From Pseudomonas sp. LS1212 (GTDB lineage: Bacteria; Pseudomonadota; Gammaproteobacteria; Pseudomonadales; Pseudomonadaceae), in NCBI RefSeq assembly GCF_024741815.1, contig NZ_CP102951.1, positions 4,664,001 to 4,728,000 of the forward strand: 64,000 bases of DNA, in the 5' to 3' direction. Shown piece by piece: positions 52,164 through 60,731 of the stretch. The translations under genes and the position numbers were made by a program. Below the pieces are notes generated by a model. That model saw nothing but the letters and a program-made list of their open reading frames with translations. It ran no database searches and was not told the origin of the DNA. Numbering within the stretch: the stretch's first letter is position 1; every line of letters begins with the position of its first letter.

Positions 52164-54215
52164 TTGAAGCTGGAACTCAAAAACAGCTTGTCGGTTAAGT
52201 TGCTCAGGGTCGTGCTGCTTTCGGCACTGGTGGTCGGCGTGGTGCTCAGTTGTGCACAAATCGTGTTTGATGCGTATAAAACCCGTCAGGCCGTTGCCAA
52301 TGATGCCGAACGCATCCTCGACATGTTTCGCGACCCTTCGACCCAGGCGGTCTACAGCCTGGACCGGGAAATGGGCATGCAGGTCATCGAAGGCCTGTTC
52401 CAGGACGAGGCCGTCCGCATGGCCTCCATTGGCCACCCCAATGAAACCATGCTCGCGGAAAAATCCCGCGCCCCCCTGCAGTTGTCGACCCGTTGGCTGA
52501 CCGACCTGATTCTGGGTGAAGAACGCACCTATACCACTCAATTGGTCGGACGCGGCCCGTACAGCGAATACTACGGCGACCTGAGCATCACCCTCGACAC
52601 CGCCACCTATGGCCAGGACTTTATCGTCAGCTCGGTGATCATTTTCATTTCCGGGGTGCTGCGGGCCCTGGCCATGGCCCTGGTGCTCTACCTGGTCTAT
52701 CACTGGCTACTGACCAAGCCCTTGTCGAAAATCATCGAACATCTCACTCAAATCAACCCGGACCGCCCCAGCCAGCACCAGTTACCCTTGCTCAAGGGGC
52801 ATGAAAAGAACGAACTGGGCATCTGGATCAATACCGCCAATCAGTTGCTGGCCTCCATCGAACGCAATACGCACTTGCGCCATGAGGCTGAAAACAGCCT
52901 GCTACGCATGGCCCAGTACGATTTCCTCACCGGGTTGCCAAACCGCCAGCAACTGCAGCAACAACTGGACAAGATCCTGATCGATGCCGGCCGCCTGCAG
53001 CGACGCGTGGCCGTGCTCTGCGTGGGCCTGGATGACTTCAAGGGTATCAACGAGCAATTCAGCTACCAGACCGGCGATCAACTGCTGCTGGCCCTGGCCG
53101 ATCGGCTGCGCGCCCACAGCGGGCGCCTTGGGGCATTGGCAAGATTGGGCGGCGACCAGTTCGCGCTGGTCCAGGCCGACATCGAGCAGCCCTACGAAGC
53201 CGCAGAACTTGCCCAAAGCATCCTCGATGACCTGGAAGCGCCCTTCGCACTCGATCATCAGGAAATCCGCCTGCGGGCCACCATCGGCATCACCCTGTTC
53301 CCGGAAGATGGCGACAGCACCGAGAAGCTGCTGCAAAAAGCCGAACAGACCATGACCCTGGCCAAGACCCGTTCGCGCAACCGCTATCAGTTCTATATCG
53401 CCAGCGTCGACAGTGAAATGCGCCGCCGCCGCGAGCTGGAAAAGGACCTGCGAGAGGCCTTGAATCGCAACCAGCTATACCTGGTCTATCAGCCACAGAT
53501 CAGTTATCGCGATCATCGCGTGGTCGGTGTCGAAGCCTTGATTCGCTGGCAACATCCCGAGCTCGGCATGGTCCCGCCGGACCAGTTCATTCCACTGGCC
53601 GAGCAGAATGGCAGCATCATCGCCATCGGCGAATGGGTGCTCGACCAGGCCTGCCGGCAACTGCGCGAATGGCATGACCAGGGGTTCAGCGAACTGCGCA
53701 TGGCGGTCAACCTGTCCACGGTGCAATTGCACCACAGCGAACTGCCACGGGTGGTCAACAATCTGTTGCAGGTCTATCGCCTGCCGCCACGCAGCCTGGA
53801 ACTTGAGGTCACCGAGACCGGCCTGATGGAAGACATCAGCACCGCTGCCCAGCATCTGCTTAGCCTGCGGCGTTCCGGTGCGCTGATTGCCATCGATGAC
53901 TTCGGCACCGGCTATTCCTCCTTGAGCTACCTCAAGTCGCTGCCACTGGACAAAATCAAGATCGACAAGAGCTTCGTCCAGGACCTGATCGACGATGACG
54001 ACGATGCCACTATCGTGCGGGCCATCATCCAGCTCGGCAAAAGCCTGGGCATGCAAGTGATCGCTGAAGGCGTGGAAACCCTGGAACAAGAGGCCTACAT
54101 CATTTCCGAGGGCTGCCATGAAGGTCAGGGCTACCTCTACAGCAAGCCACTGCAGACCCGCGAATTGAGCGCCTTCCTCAGGCAGGCAGAGCGCAGCAGG
54201 GCCTCTTTGATCTGA
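52164..54215 (+). CDS. bifA: c-di-GMP phosphodiesterase BifA (GGDEF-EAL)
   Basis: The 683-residue protein has two membrane helices (12-34 and about 150-178) flanking a periplasmic loop, a linker, a GGDEF domain and an EAL domain. The GGDEF loop is GGDQF (near residue 330), which is degenerate, as in BifA of P. aeruginosa. The EAL motif GVEALIRW (near 455), and the catalytic residues in AIDDFGTGYSSLSYL, are intact, so it should degrade c-di-GMP and favour swarming and dispersal. The start is a TTG after AAGGA. It is downstream of sodB, as in the order I know from Pseudomonas. Confidence 0.92.
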   Translation: MKLELKNSLSVKLLRVVLLSALVVGVVLSCAQIVFDAYKTRQAVANDAERILDMFRDPSTQAVYSLDREMGMQVIEGLFQDEAVRMASIGHPNETMLAEKSRAPLQLSTRWLTDLILGEERTYTTQLVGRGPYSEYYGDLSITLDTATYGQDFIVSSVIIFISGVLRALAMALVLYLVYHWLLTKPLSKIIEHLTQINPDRPSQHQLPLLKGHEKNELGIWINTANQLLASIERNTHLRHEAENSLLRMAQYDFLTGLPNRQQLQQQLDKILIDAGRLQRRVAVLCVGLDDFKGINEQFSYQTGDQLLLALADRLRAHSGRLGALARLGGDQFALVQADIEQPYEAAELAQSILDDLEAPFALDHQEIRLRATIGITLFPEDGDSTEKLLQKAEQTMTLAKTRSRNRYQFYIASVDSEMRRRRELEKDLREALNRNQLYLVYQPQISYRDHRVVGVEALIRWQHPELGMVPPDQFIPLAEQNGSIIAIGEWVLDQACRQLREWHDQGFSELRMAVNLSTVQLHHSELPRVVNNLLQVYRLPPRSLELEVTETGLMEDISTAAQHLLSLRRSGALIAIDDFGTGYSSLSYLKSLPLDKIKIDKSFVQDLIDDDDDATIVRAIIQLGKSLGMQVIAEGVETLEQEAYIISEGCHEGQGYLYSKPLQTRELSAFLRQAERSRASLI

Positions 54216-54294
54216 CCTATCGCCGCCCTGCGCCGCAAATCCACGACCGACACCGCGCCACCCACACAAAGATTTACGACACTACCTCTTTACA

Positions 54295-54313
54295 GAAAAT
54301 GCATATCTTTCGC
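54295..54313. promoter_or_regulatory. Fur-box-like sequence before the imelysin operon
   Basis: The 19 bases match the Fur consensus at 12 of 19 positions by hand alignment, and an AATGC/GCATT palindrome overlaps them. It lies about 62 bases before the operon start. Iron control of imelysin operons in Pseudomonas is known to me, but this site is a weak-to-moderate match. Confidence 0.45.
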
Positions 54314-54375
54314 ATTATGTTGCTGTTTCGCGTGTGCAAGCACACCTGTTCAATCTCTCGACGCAGGATTTCGCC

Positions 54376-55713
54376 ATGATTCGTATGCCTCTGGCCACCG
54401 CCAGTCTGCTGGCCATTGCCATTTCACTCGCCGGCTGTGGCGATAGCAAGGACAAGGATGCTGCCGCGCAAGCACCAACCCCGGCCGCCAGCACGTCCGC
54501 TGCCACCCCGGCGACCGGCGCACTCGACGAAGCGGCGGCCAAGGCCGTTGTCGCACACTATGCCGACATCGTCTTTGCCGTTTACAGCGATGCGCACTCC
54601 ACCGCGAAAACCCTGCAGACCGCTATCGACGCGTTCCTGGCCAAGCCGAACGACAACACCCTGAAAGCCGCCAAGGCCGCCTGGGTTGCCGCGCGCGCAC
54701 CTTACCTGCAGAGCGAAGTATTCCGTTTCGGCAACACCATCGTCGACGACTGGGAAGGTCAGCTCAACGCCTGGCCGCTGGACGAAGGCTTGATCGACTA
54801 CGTCGACAAGAGCTACGAGCACGCCCTGGGCAACCCTGGCGCTACTGCCAACATCATCGCCAACACGCAAGTGCAGGTCGGTGAAGACAAGGTCGACGTC
54901 AAAGAGATCACCCCGGAAAAACTGGCCAGCCTCAATGAGCTGGGCGGCTCCGAAGCCAACGTCGCCACTGGCTACCACGCCATCGAATTCCTGCTGTGGG
55001 GCCAGGACCTGAACGGTACCGGCCCGGGCGCCGGCGCTCGTCCTGCCTCGGACTACCTGGAAGGCGCCGGCGCCACCGGTGGTCACAACGACCGTCGCCG
55101 TGCCTACCTCAAGGCCGTGACCCAACTGCTGGTCAACGACCTGGAAGAGATGGTCGGCAACTGGAAGCCGAACGTAGCTGACAACTATCGCGCCACCCTG
55201 GAAAAGGAACCGGCTGAAGCCGGCCTGCGCAAAATGCTGTTCGGCATGGGCAGCCTGTCGCTCGGCGAACTGGCCGGCGAGCGCATGAAAGTCTCCCTGG
55301 AAGCCAACTCTCCGGAAGACGAACACGATTGCTTCAGCGACAACACCCACTATTCGCAGTTCTACGATGCCAAGGGCATTCGTAACGTCTACCTGGGCGA
55401 ATACACCCGCGTCGACGGCACCAGGATGACCGGCGCCAGCCTGTCCTCCCTGGTGGCGAAAATCGACTCGGCTGCCGACACCGCCTTGAAGGCCGATCTG
55501 GAAGCTACCGAAGCCAAGATGCAGGTAATCGTCGATCACGCCAAAAAAGGTGAGCACTACGACCAACTGATCGCCGCAGGCAACACGGCCGGCAATCAGA
55601 TCGTGCGTGATGCCATCGCCTCGCTGGTCAAGCAGACCGGCTCGATCGAGCAGGCTGCGGGCAAACTGGGAATCACCGACCTGAACCCGGACAATGCCGA
55701 TCACGAGTTCTGA
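54376..55713 (+). CDS. icmP: imelysin-family lipoprotein (IcmP-like, insulin-cleaving metalloprotease homologue)
   Basis: The 445-residue protein has a lipoprotein signal ending in SLAGC and an imelysin domain of helical bundles. The GxHxxE motif is intact as GYHAIEFLLWG (His201, Glu204). The P. aeruginosa homologue IcmP has reported insulin-cleaving activity, and imelysins are thought to handle iron at the cell surface; both roles are from recollection. It heads a four-gene order imelysin, di-haem protein, imelysin, DUF1513. Start 54376 begins the signal peptide. A terminator follows, so the downstream genes may have their own promoter or depend on read-through. Confidence 0.88.
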   Translation: MIRMPLATASLLAIAISLAGCGDSKDKDAAAQAPTPAASTSAATPATGALDEAAAKAVVAHYADIVFAVYSDAHSTAKTLQTAIDAFLAKPNDNTLKAAKAAWVAARAPYLQSEVFRFGNTIVDDWEGQLNAWPLDEGLIDYVDKSYEHALGNPGATANIIANTQVQVGEDKVDVKEITPEKLASLNELGGSEANVATGYHAIEFLLWGQDLNGTGPGAGARPASDYLEGAGATGGHNDRRRAYLKAVTQLLVNDLEEMVGNWKPNVADNYRATLEKEPAEAGLRKMLFGMGSLSLGELAGERMKVSLEANSPEDEHDCFSDNTHYSQFYDAKGIRNVYLGEYTRVDGTRMTGASLSSLVAKIDSAADTALKADLEATEAKMQVIVDHAKKGEHYDQLIAAGNTAGNQIVRDAIASLVKQTGSIEQAAGKLGITDLNPDNADHEF

Positions 55714-55730
55714 TCAGCAGTGTCCTGAAA

Positions 55731-55756
55731 AGGCGGCCTTCGGGTCGCCTTTTTTA
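55731..55756 (+). terminator. Rho-independent terminator after icmP
   Basis: GGCGGCC/GGTCGCC with loop TTCG and a T-run, about 20 bases after the stop. One G-T pair lies in the stem. It would separate icmP from the next three genes. Confidence 0.8.
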
Positions 55757-55850
55757 TGCCCGCCACACAAACGCAAATCCCTCTTATTCAAAAAACCCCA
55801 AGCCTGCTAAGCTTGCACGCCCGAATTTGCTCGCCCATTCAGGATTTTCA

Positions 55851-57278
55851 ATGTCCTCGCTGCCTTTTCGCTTGTTTGCGCTACTGTTGGCCCTGGGCCT
55901 GACAGCCTGTGATGATGCCCCGCGTTTTACCCAGGCCGAGCCAGGTGAGGCGCTTGCGGGGGGCAGTTCCACGTTCGACAAGCGTGACCGCAAGGCCTTT
56001 TCCATGCCCTCGGCCAACCTCTCGCTGGAGGGGCGCCTGAACTTCAATGTCGGCGACAGCTTCTTCCACAATCCCTGGGTGATCGCTCCGGCGACCACCA
56101 CCGCACGTGATGGCCTGGGCCCGCTGTTCAATAGCAACACCTGCGAGAACTGCCACATCAAGGACGGCCGCGGTCATCCACCCACGGCCCACTCGGCCAA
56201 CGCCACGTCCATGCTGGTGCGCCTGTCGATCCCCAATGAGCCCGCCTACGCCCAGGCCATCAAGCAAATGGGCGTCGTACCCGAACCTGTCTACGGAGGG
56301 CAGTTGCAGGACATGGCCGTGCCGGGCGTCGCTCCCGAAGGCAAGGTGCGGGTCGGCTACACGCCACAGACAGTGACGTTCAAGGACGGCACCCAGGTCG
56401 AGCTGCGCCGGCCACAGTTGCAGATCACGCGGCTCGGCTATGGCCCGATGCACCCCAACACCCGTTTCTCTGCCCGCGTCGCCCCGCCGATGATCGGCCT
56501 GGGCCTGCTCGAAGCGATTCCAGAGGCCGCCATCCTCGCCAATGCCGACCCTGATGATCGCAATGGCGATGGCATCAAGGGCCGCGCCAACCGGGTCTGG
56601 GACGACGCCCAGAGCAAGACGGTGCTCGGCCGCTTCGGCTGGAAAGCCGGCCAGCCGACCCTCAATCAACAGAACGTCCACGCCTTTTCCGGTGACCTGG
56701 GGCTCACTACCAGGCTGCGCACTGTCGATGATTGCAGCTGGGCCCAGACCGCCTGCCTGGCCGCACCCAACGGCAATGGCCCGCAGGGTGAACCGGAAGT
56801 CAGCGACAACATCCTGCGACTGGTGCTGTTCTACACCCGCAATATCGCTGTGCCGGTGCGCAAGGATATCGATTCGGCCCAGGTACTGGCCGGCAAGAAC
56901 CTGTTCTACCAGGCCGGTTGCCAGAGCTGTCATACCCCGCAGTTCACTACCGCGGTGGACACCGCCGAGCCGGAACAGGCCAATCAGCTGATTCGCCCCT
57001 ACAGCGATTTGCTCCTGCACGACATGGGCCCGGGCCTGGCAGACAACCGCACAGAATTCCTGGCCAGTGGTCAAGACTGGCGAACCCCGCCGTTGTGGGG
57101 CATCGGCCTGACCGAAACGGTCAGTGGCCACACTCAGTTTCTCCATGACGGCCGTGCCCGCAACCTCCTCGAAGCCGTGCTCTGGCATGGCGGCGAAGCG
57201 CAGGCGGCACAACGACATGTACTGACTTTCGATGCCGAGCAGCGCGCTGAGCTGCTGGCGTTCTTGAACTCACTCTAG
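55851..57278 (+). CDS. di-haem c-type lipoprotein (thiol oxidoreductase-like, DUF1111)
   Basis: The 475-residue protein has a lipoprotein signal with lipobox LTAC and two haem-binding CxxCH motifs, CENCH (near 98) and CQSCH (near 357). The domain resembles the di-haem peroxidase family. It should sit in the periplasm, anchored to a membrane, and could move electrons to or from iron handled by the adjacent imelysins. I chose ATG 55851 after AGGA; an ATG 24 bases upstream adds eight residues without clear support. It lies 15 bases before the second imelysin gene. Confidence 0.88.
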   Translation: MSSLPFRLFALLLALGLTACDDAPRFTQAEPGEALAGGSSTFDKRDRKAFSMPSANLSLEGRLNFNVGDSFFHNPWVIAPATTTARDGLGPLFNSNTCENCHIKDGRGHPPTAHSANATSMLVRLSIPNEPAYAQAIKQMGVVPEPVYGGQLQDMAVPGVAPEGKVRVGYTPQTVTFKDGTQVELRRPQLQITRLGYGPMHPNTRFSARVAPPMIGLGLLEAIPEAAILANADPDDRNGDGIKGRANRVWDDAQSKTVLGRFGWKAGQPTLNQQNVHAFSGDLGLTTRLRTVDDCSWAQTACLAAPNGNGPQGEPEVSDNILRLVLFYTRNIAVPVRKDIDSAQVLAGKNLFYQAGCQSCHTPQFTTAVDTAEPEQANQLIRPYSDLLLHDMGPGLADNRTEFLASGQDWRTPPLWGIGLTETVSGHTQFLHDGRARNLLEAVLWHGGEAQAAQRHVLTFDAEQRAELLAFLNSL

Positions 57279-57293
57279 AGAAAGGAGCCGGAC

Positions 57294-58358
57294 ATGTTCC
57301 GCCCCAAGCTGTTACTCACCAGCCTTGCTGCCCTTGTGCTGGGTGCCTGCTCGCCGCAGGACCCTCAGGCCGTGACCTGCGCCGCAATCGCCAAGCAGGT
57401 GATCCTGCCGACCTACAGCCGCTGGGTCGAAGCCGATCGGCAACTGGCGGTCAGCGCCCTGGCATTCTGCGAAGGCAAGGCAAGCCTGGAGACGGCCCGT
57501 GCCGACTTCCTCCATGCGCAAAAAGCCTGGGCCGAGTTGCAGCCCCTGCTGATCGGCCCATTGGCCGAAGGCAACCGCGCCTGGCAGGTACAGTTCTGGC
57601 CGGACAAGAAGAACCTGGTCGGCCGTCAGGTCGAGCAATTGGTCAGCAGCGACAAACCGACCGATGCCGCGTCCCTGGCCAAGTCCAGCGTAGTGGTGCA
57701 AGGCCTGTCCGCCTATGAGTACATCCTCTTCGACAGCAGGATCGACATGGCCGACAGCGCGCAAAAAGCCCGTTACTGCCCGCTGCTGATTGCCATCGGC
57801 GAACGCCAGAAGACGTTGGCCGAAGAGATCCTCGAGCGCTGGAACAGCAACGACGGCGTGCTCGCGCAGATGACCAAGTTCCCCAACCAGCGCTACGCCG
57901 ACTCCCATGAGGCCATTGCCGATTTGCTGCGGGCCCAGGTCACTGCACTCGATACGCTGAAGAAAAAGCTCGGCACGCCAATGGGCCGTCAAAGCAAGGG
58001 GGTTGCCCAGCCGTACCAGGCGGACGCCTGGCGCAGCCAGTCTTCGCTCAAGAGCCTGGAAGCCAGCCTGACCGCGGCGCAAACCGTCTGGGTCGGTGTC
58101 GATGACAAAGGGCTGCGTGGCTTGCTGCCCAAAGAGCAGAAACCTTTGGCCGACAAGATCGATGCCGCCTATACCGCGTCACTGAAGCTGTTCCACGACA
58201 ACCAGCGCACGCTTACCGACCTGCTGAACGACGAAGCCGGCCGCCAGCAGCTCAACGAAATCTACGACAGCCTCAATGTCGTCCATCGCCTGCACGAGGG
58301 CGAACTGGCCAAGGCACTCGGGATTCAGCTTGGTTTCAATGCGAACGATGGTGATTGA
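57294..58358 (+). CDS. second imelysin-family lipoprotein
   Basis: The 354-residue protein has a lipobox LGAC and a helical imelysin domain. The GxHxxE motif is changed: the position of His is Tyr in GLSAYEYILFD (around 140), so the proposed metal site is altered. It may be a non-catalytic partner of the first imelysin, or bind something other than metal. The stop overlaps the DUF1513 gene region by position. Confidence 0.85.
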   Translation: MFRPKLLLTSLAALVLGACSPQDPQAVTCAAIAKQVILPTYSRWVEADRQLAVSALAFCEGKASLETARADFLHAQKAWAELQPLLIGPLAEGNRAWQVQFWPDKKNLVGRQVEQLVSSDKPTDAASLAKSSVVVQGLSAYEYILFDSRIDMADSAQKARYCPLLIAIGERQKTLAEEILERWNSNDGVLAQMTKFPNQRYADSHEAIADLLRAQVTALDTLKKKLGTPMGRQSKGVAQPYQADAWRSQSSLKSLEASLTAAQTVWVGVDDKGLRGLLPKEQKPLADKIDAAYTASLKLFHDNQRTLTDLLNDEAGRQQLNEIYDSLNVVHRLHEGELAKALGIQLGFNANDGD

Positions 58359-58360
58359 TC

Positions 58361-59458
58361 ATGCTCCGACGCCAGGCCCTCGCTCTCGGTAGCGTGCTGC
58401 TGAGTGCCGTCACACTGGGTGGCTGGACCCTCTTTCGCGGCAAGGACAGCAGCCCCCTGCTGCTCTCGGCCCGGGACGACAGTGACGGCCAGCACTACGC
58501 CGTCGGCTACCGCCTGGACGGCACGCAGGTGTTCGCCACCCGGGTTGGCCAGCGTTGCCATGACATCATCAATCACCCCGAACAGCCGATCGCATTGTTC
58601 GTCGCCAGGCGGCCCGGCACCGAAAGCTACCTGATCGACCTGCGTGACGGTCGGTTGCTGCAGACAGTTGCCTCGCAGCCCAATCGGCACTTCTATGGCC
58701 ATGCCGTGATCCACAAGCACGGCCAGTGGCTGTACGCCACCGAGAACGACACCACCGAACCTGGCCGTGGCGTGCTCGGCGTCTACCGGTTCGAGGGTGA
58801 GCGGCTGAGCTACAGCGGCGAAATCAGTACCCACGGCATCGGGCCGCATCAGGTGTCCTGGCTGCCCGACGGTGAAACCCTGGTGGTGGCCAACGGCGGT
58901 ATCCGCACCGAAGCCGAAAGCCGCGTGGAAATGAACCTGGATGCCATGCAGCCGAGCCTGGTGCTGATGCGGCGCGATGGAACTTTGCTGAGCAAGGAAA
59001 CCCTAAAACAGCAGATGAACAGCGTGCGCCATCTGGCCGTGGCCAACGACGGTACCGTGGTCGCCGGCCAACAGTTCATGGGCGATGCGCATGAAACTGC
59101 CGAGTTGCTGGCGATCAAACGCCCCGGCGAAGCTTTCCAGCCCTTCCCGGTCGCCGACCAGCAACTGCAGGCCATGAATCACTACACCGCCAGCGTGGCC
59201 ATCCACAGTGAACTGCGGCTGGTGGCGTTGACCGCGCCAAGGGCCAATCGCTTTTTCATCTGGGATCTGGACACTGCTTCAGTGCGTCTGGATGCGCCAC
59301 TGCCCGATTGTGCCGGAGTCGGCGCAGTGAAGGATGGCTTTGTCGTGACGTCTGGCCAGGGCCGCTGCCGCTTCTACGATTGCCGGCAGAAAGCGCTGCT
59401 GGCCAAACCGTTGGAGTTGCCGGCAGGGCTCTGGGACAACCATCTTCATCTGGTTTGA
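58361..59458 (+). CDS. DUF1513 protein with twin-arginine-like signal
   Basis: This 365-residue protein begins MLRRQALALGSVLLSAVTLG; RRQALAL fits a Tat-like signal. The remainder looks like a beta-propeller with repeated GxxxxWLPDG and LVVANGG-type segments. DUF1513 proteins recur with imelysins and di-haem proteins. I chose ATG 58361; a TTG six bases earlier is the alternative. Function unknown, probably periplasmic. Confidence 0.82.
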   Translation: MLRRQALALGSVLLSAVTLGGWTLFRGKDSSPLLLSARDDSDGQHYAVGYRLDGTQVFATRVGQRCHDIINHPEQPIALFVARRPGTESYLIDLRDGRLLQTVASQPNRHFYGHAVIHKHGQWLYATENDTTEPGRGVLGVYRFEGERLSYSGEISTHGIGPHQVSWLPDGETLVVANGGIRTEAESRVEMNLDAMQPSLVLMRRDGTLLSKETLKQQMNSVRHLAVANDGTVVAGQQFMGDAHETAELLAIKRPGEAFQPFPVADQQLQAMNHYTASVAIHSELRLVALTAPRANRFFIWDLDTASVRLDAPLPDCAGVGAVKDGFVVTSGQGRCRFYDCRQKALLAKPLELPAGLWDNHLHLV

Positions 59459-59564
59459 AATACACGCTGGGAAACGGACTTCTCGGCCGTCATTAAACGA
59501 GTAATATTCGGGAATGTCGCGCCTTGCGCGCCTGCTTAGAACCGACTTCCAAGGAACTGGAAAT

Positions 59565-60713
59565 ATGCTGCGCCGTCGCATGCTGATCATGTTAGGTGTT
59601 GTCTTGCTGATCGTGCTGGTACTGGGGAGTTACAAAGCCTTTTCCATCTACCAGCAAGCCCAGCAGTTTTCCGTGCCCAAGCCGCCCATCAGCGTGGCGG
59701 CCGCCCCGGCCACCGAACGCGCCTGGCAGAATCGCCTGCCCGCCGTGGGCAGTCTCAAGGCCCTGCAGGGCATCAACCTGAGCCTCGAAGTCGCCGGCAC
59801 GGTCAAGGCCGTACAGTTCGAGTCAGGGCAGAAGGTCAAACTCGGCCAACCCCTGCTGCAACTCGACAGCGATGTGGAAACCGCCTTACTTGGCACTGCG
59901 CTGGCCGACCTGGGCCTGGCCCAGGTCGATTACGGGCGTGGCAGCCAGCTGGTCGGCAGCCAGGCGATCTCCAAGGGCGAGTTCGACCGTCTCACCGCGC
60001 AGTTGGCCAGGATCAAGGCTATCGTCGCCCAACTCAAGGCTTCACTGGCCAAGAAAAGCATCGTTGCGCCCTTCTCCGGAACCATCGGCATCCGCCAGGT
60101 CGATGTCGGCGACTACCTGGCCAGTGGCACGGTCATCGCGACGCTGCAGGACCTGAGCAGCCTCTACGCCGATTTCTTTGTACCGGAGCAATCCATTCCG
60201 AAACTGGCGCTCGGGCAAAAAGTGCTGGTCAGCGTTGCCGCCTACCCGGGACAGGATTTCGAAGGCAGCATCAGTGCGATCAACCCCAAGGTCGAAGACA
60301 CCACCCGCAACGTGATGGTACGCGCCACTCTGGCCAACCCGGACGGCAAGCTGCTACCAGGCATGTTTGCCAACCTGCAGGTGGTGCTGCCCAATCCAAG
60401 GAACGAAGTCGTGGTCCCCGAAAGCGCCATCACCTACACCCTTTACGGTAATTCGGTGTACGTGGTCGCGCAGAAGAAGGCCGAGGACGGTCAACCCCAG
60501 CTGGATGCGGCCGGCCAACCCACGCTGATCGCCGAGCGCCGCTTCGTCGAGACCGGCGAGCGCCGGGACGGCATGGTTGTGATCAGCAAAGGCCTCAAAA
60601 GTGGTGAGCAAGTGGTCACTGCCGGCCAGCTCAAGCTCACCCAGGGCGCCGTGATTGCCATCAGTCCCGACAAGACCATTCAAGCCGAGCAGAACAGCCG
60701 GCCCGCGCGCTGA
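59565..60713 (+). CDS. mexV: RND efflux periplasmic adaptor (MexV type)
   Basis: The 382-residue adaptor has one N-terminal membrane helix (about 7-28) instead of a lipobox. The lipoyl halves appear as LEVAGTVKAVQFESGQKVKLGQ and KKSIVAPFSGTIGIRQVDVGD, and the barrel domain follows. It would couple to MexW, 18 bases downstream. ATG 59565 after AAGGA. Order imelysin operon-mexV-mexW is as I recall from P. aeruginosa. No channel gene follows, so it probably borrows an OprM/TtgC-type channel. Confidence 0.9.
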   Translation: MLRRRMLIMLGVVLLIVLVLGSYKAFSIYQQAQQFSVPKPPISVAAAPATERAWQNRLPAVGSLKALQGINLSLEVAGTVKAVQFESGQKVKLGQPLLQLDSDVETALLGTALADLGLAQVDYGRGSQLVGSQAISKGEFDRLTAQLARIKAIVAQLKASLAKKSIVAPFSGTIGIRQVDVGDYLASGTVIATLQDLSSLYADFFVPEQSIPKLALGQKVLVSVAAYPGQDFEGSISAINPKVEDTTRNVMVRATLANPDGKLLPGMFANLQVVLPNPRNEVVVPESAITYTLYGNSVYVVAQKKAEDGQPQLDAAGQPTLIAERRFVETGERRDGMVVISKGLKSGEQVVTAGQLKLTQGAVIAISPDKTIQAEQNSRPAR

Positions 60714-60731
60714 CTGATCAAGGACCTCCCC

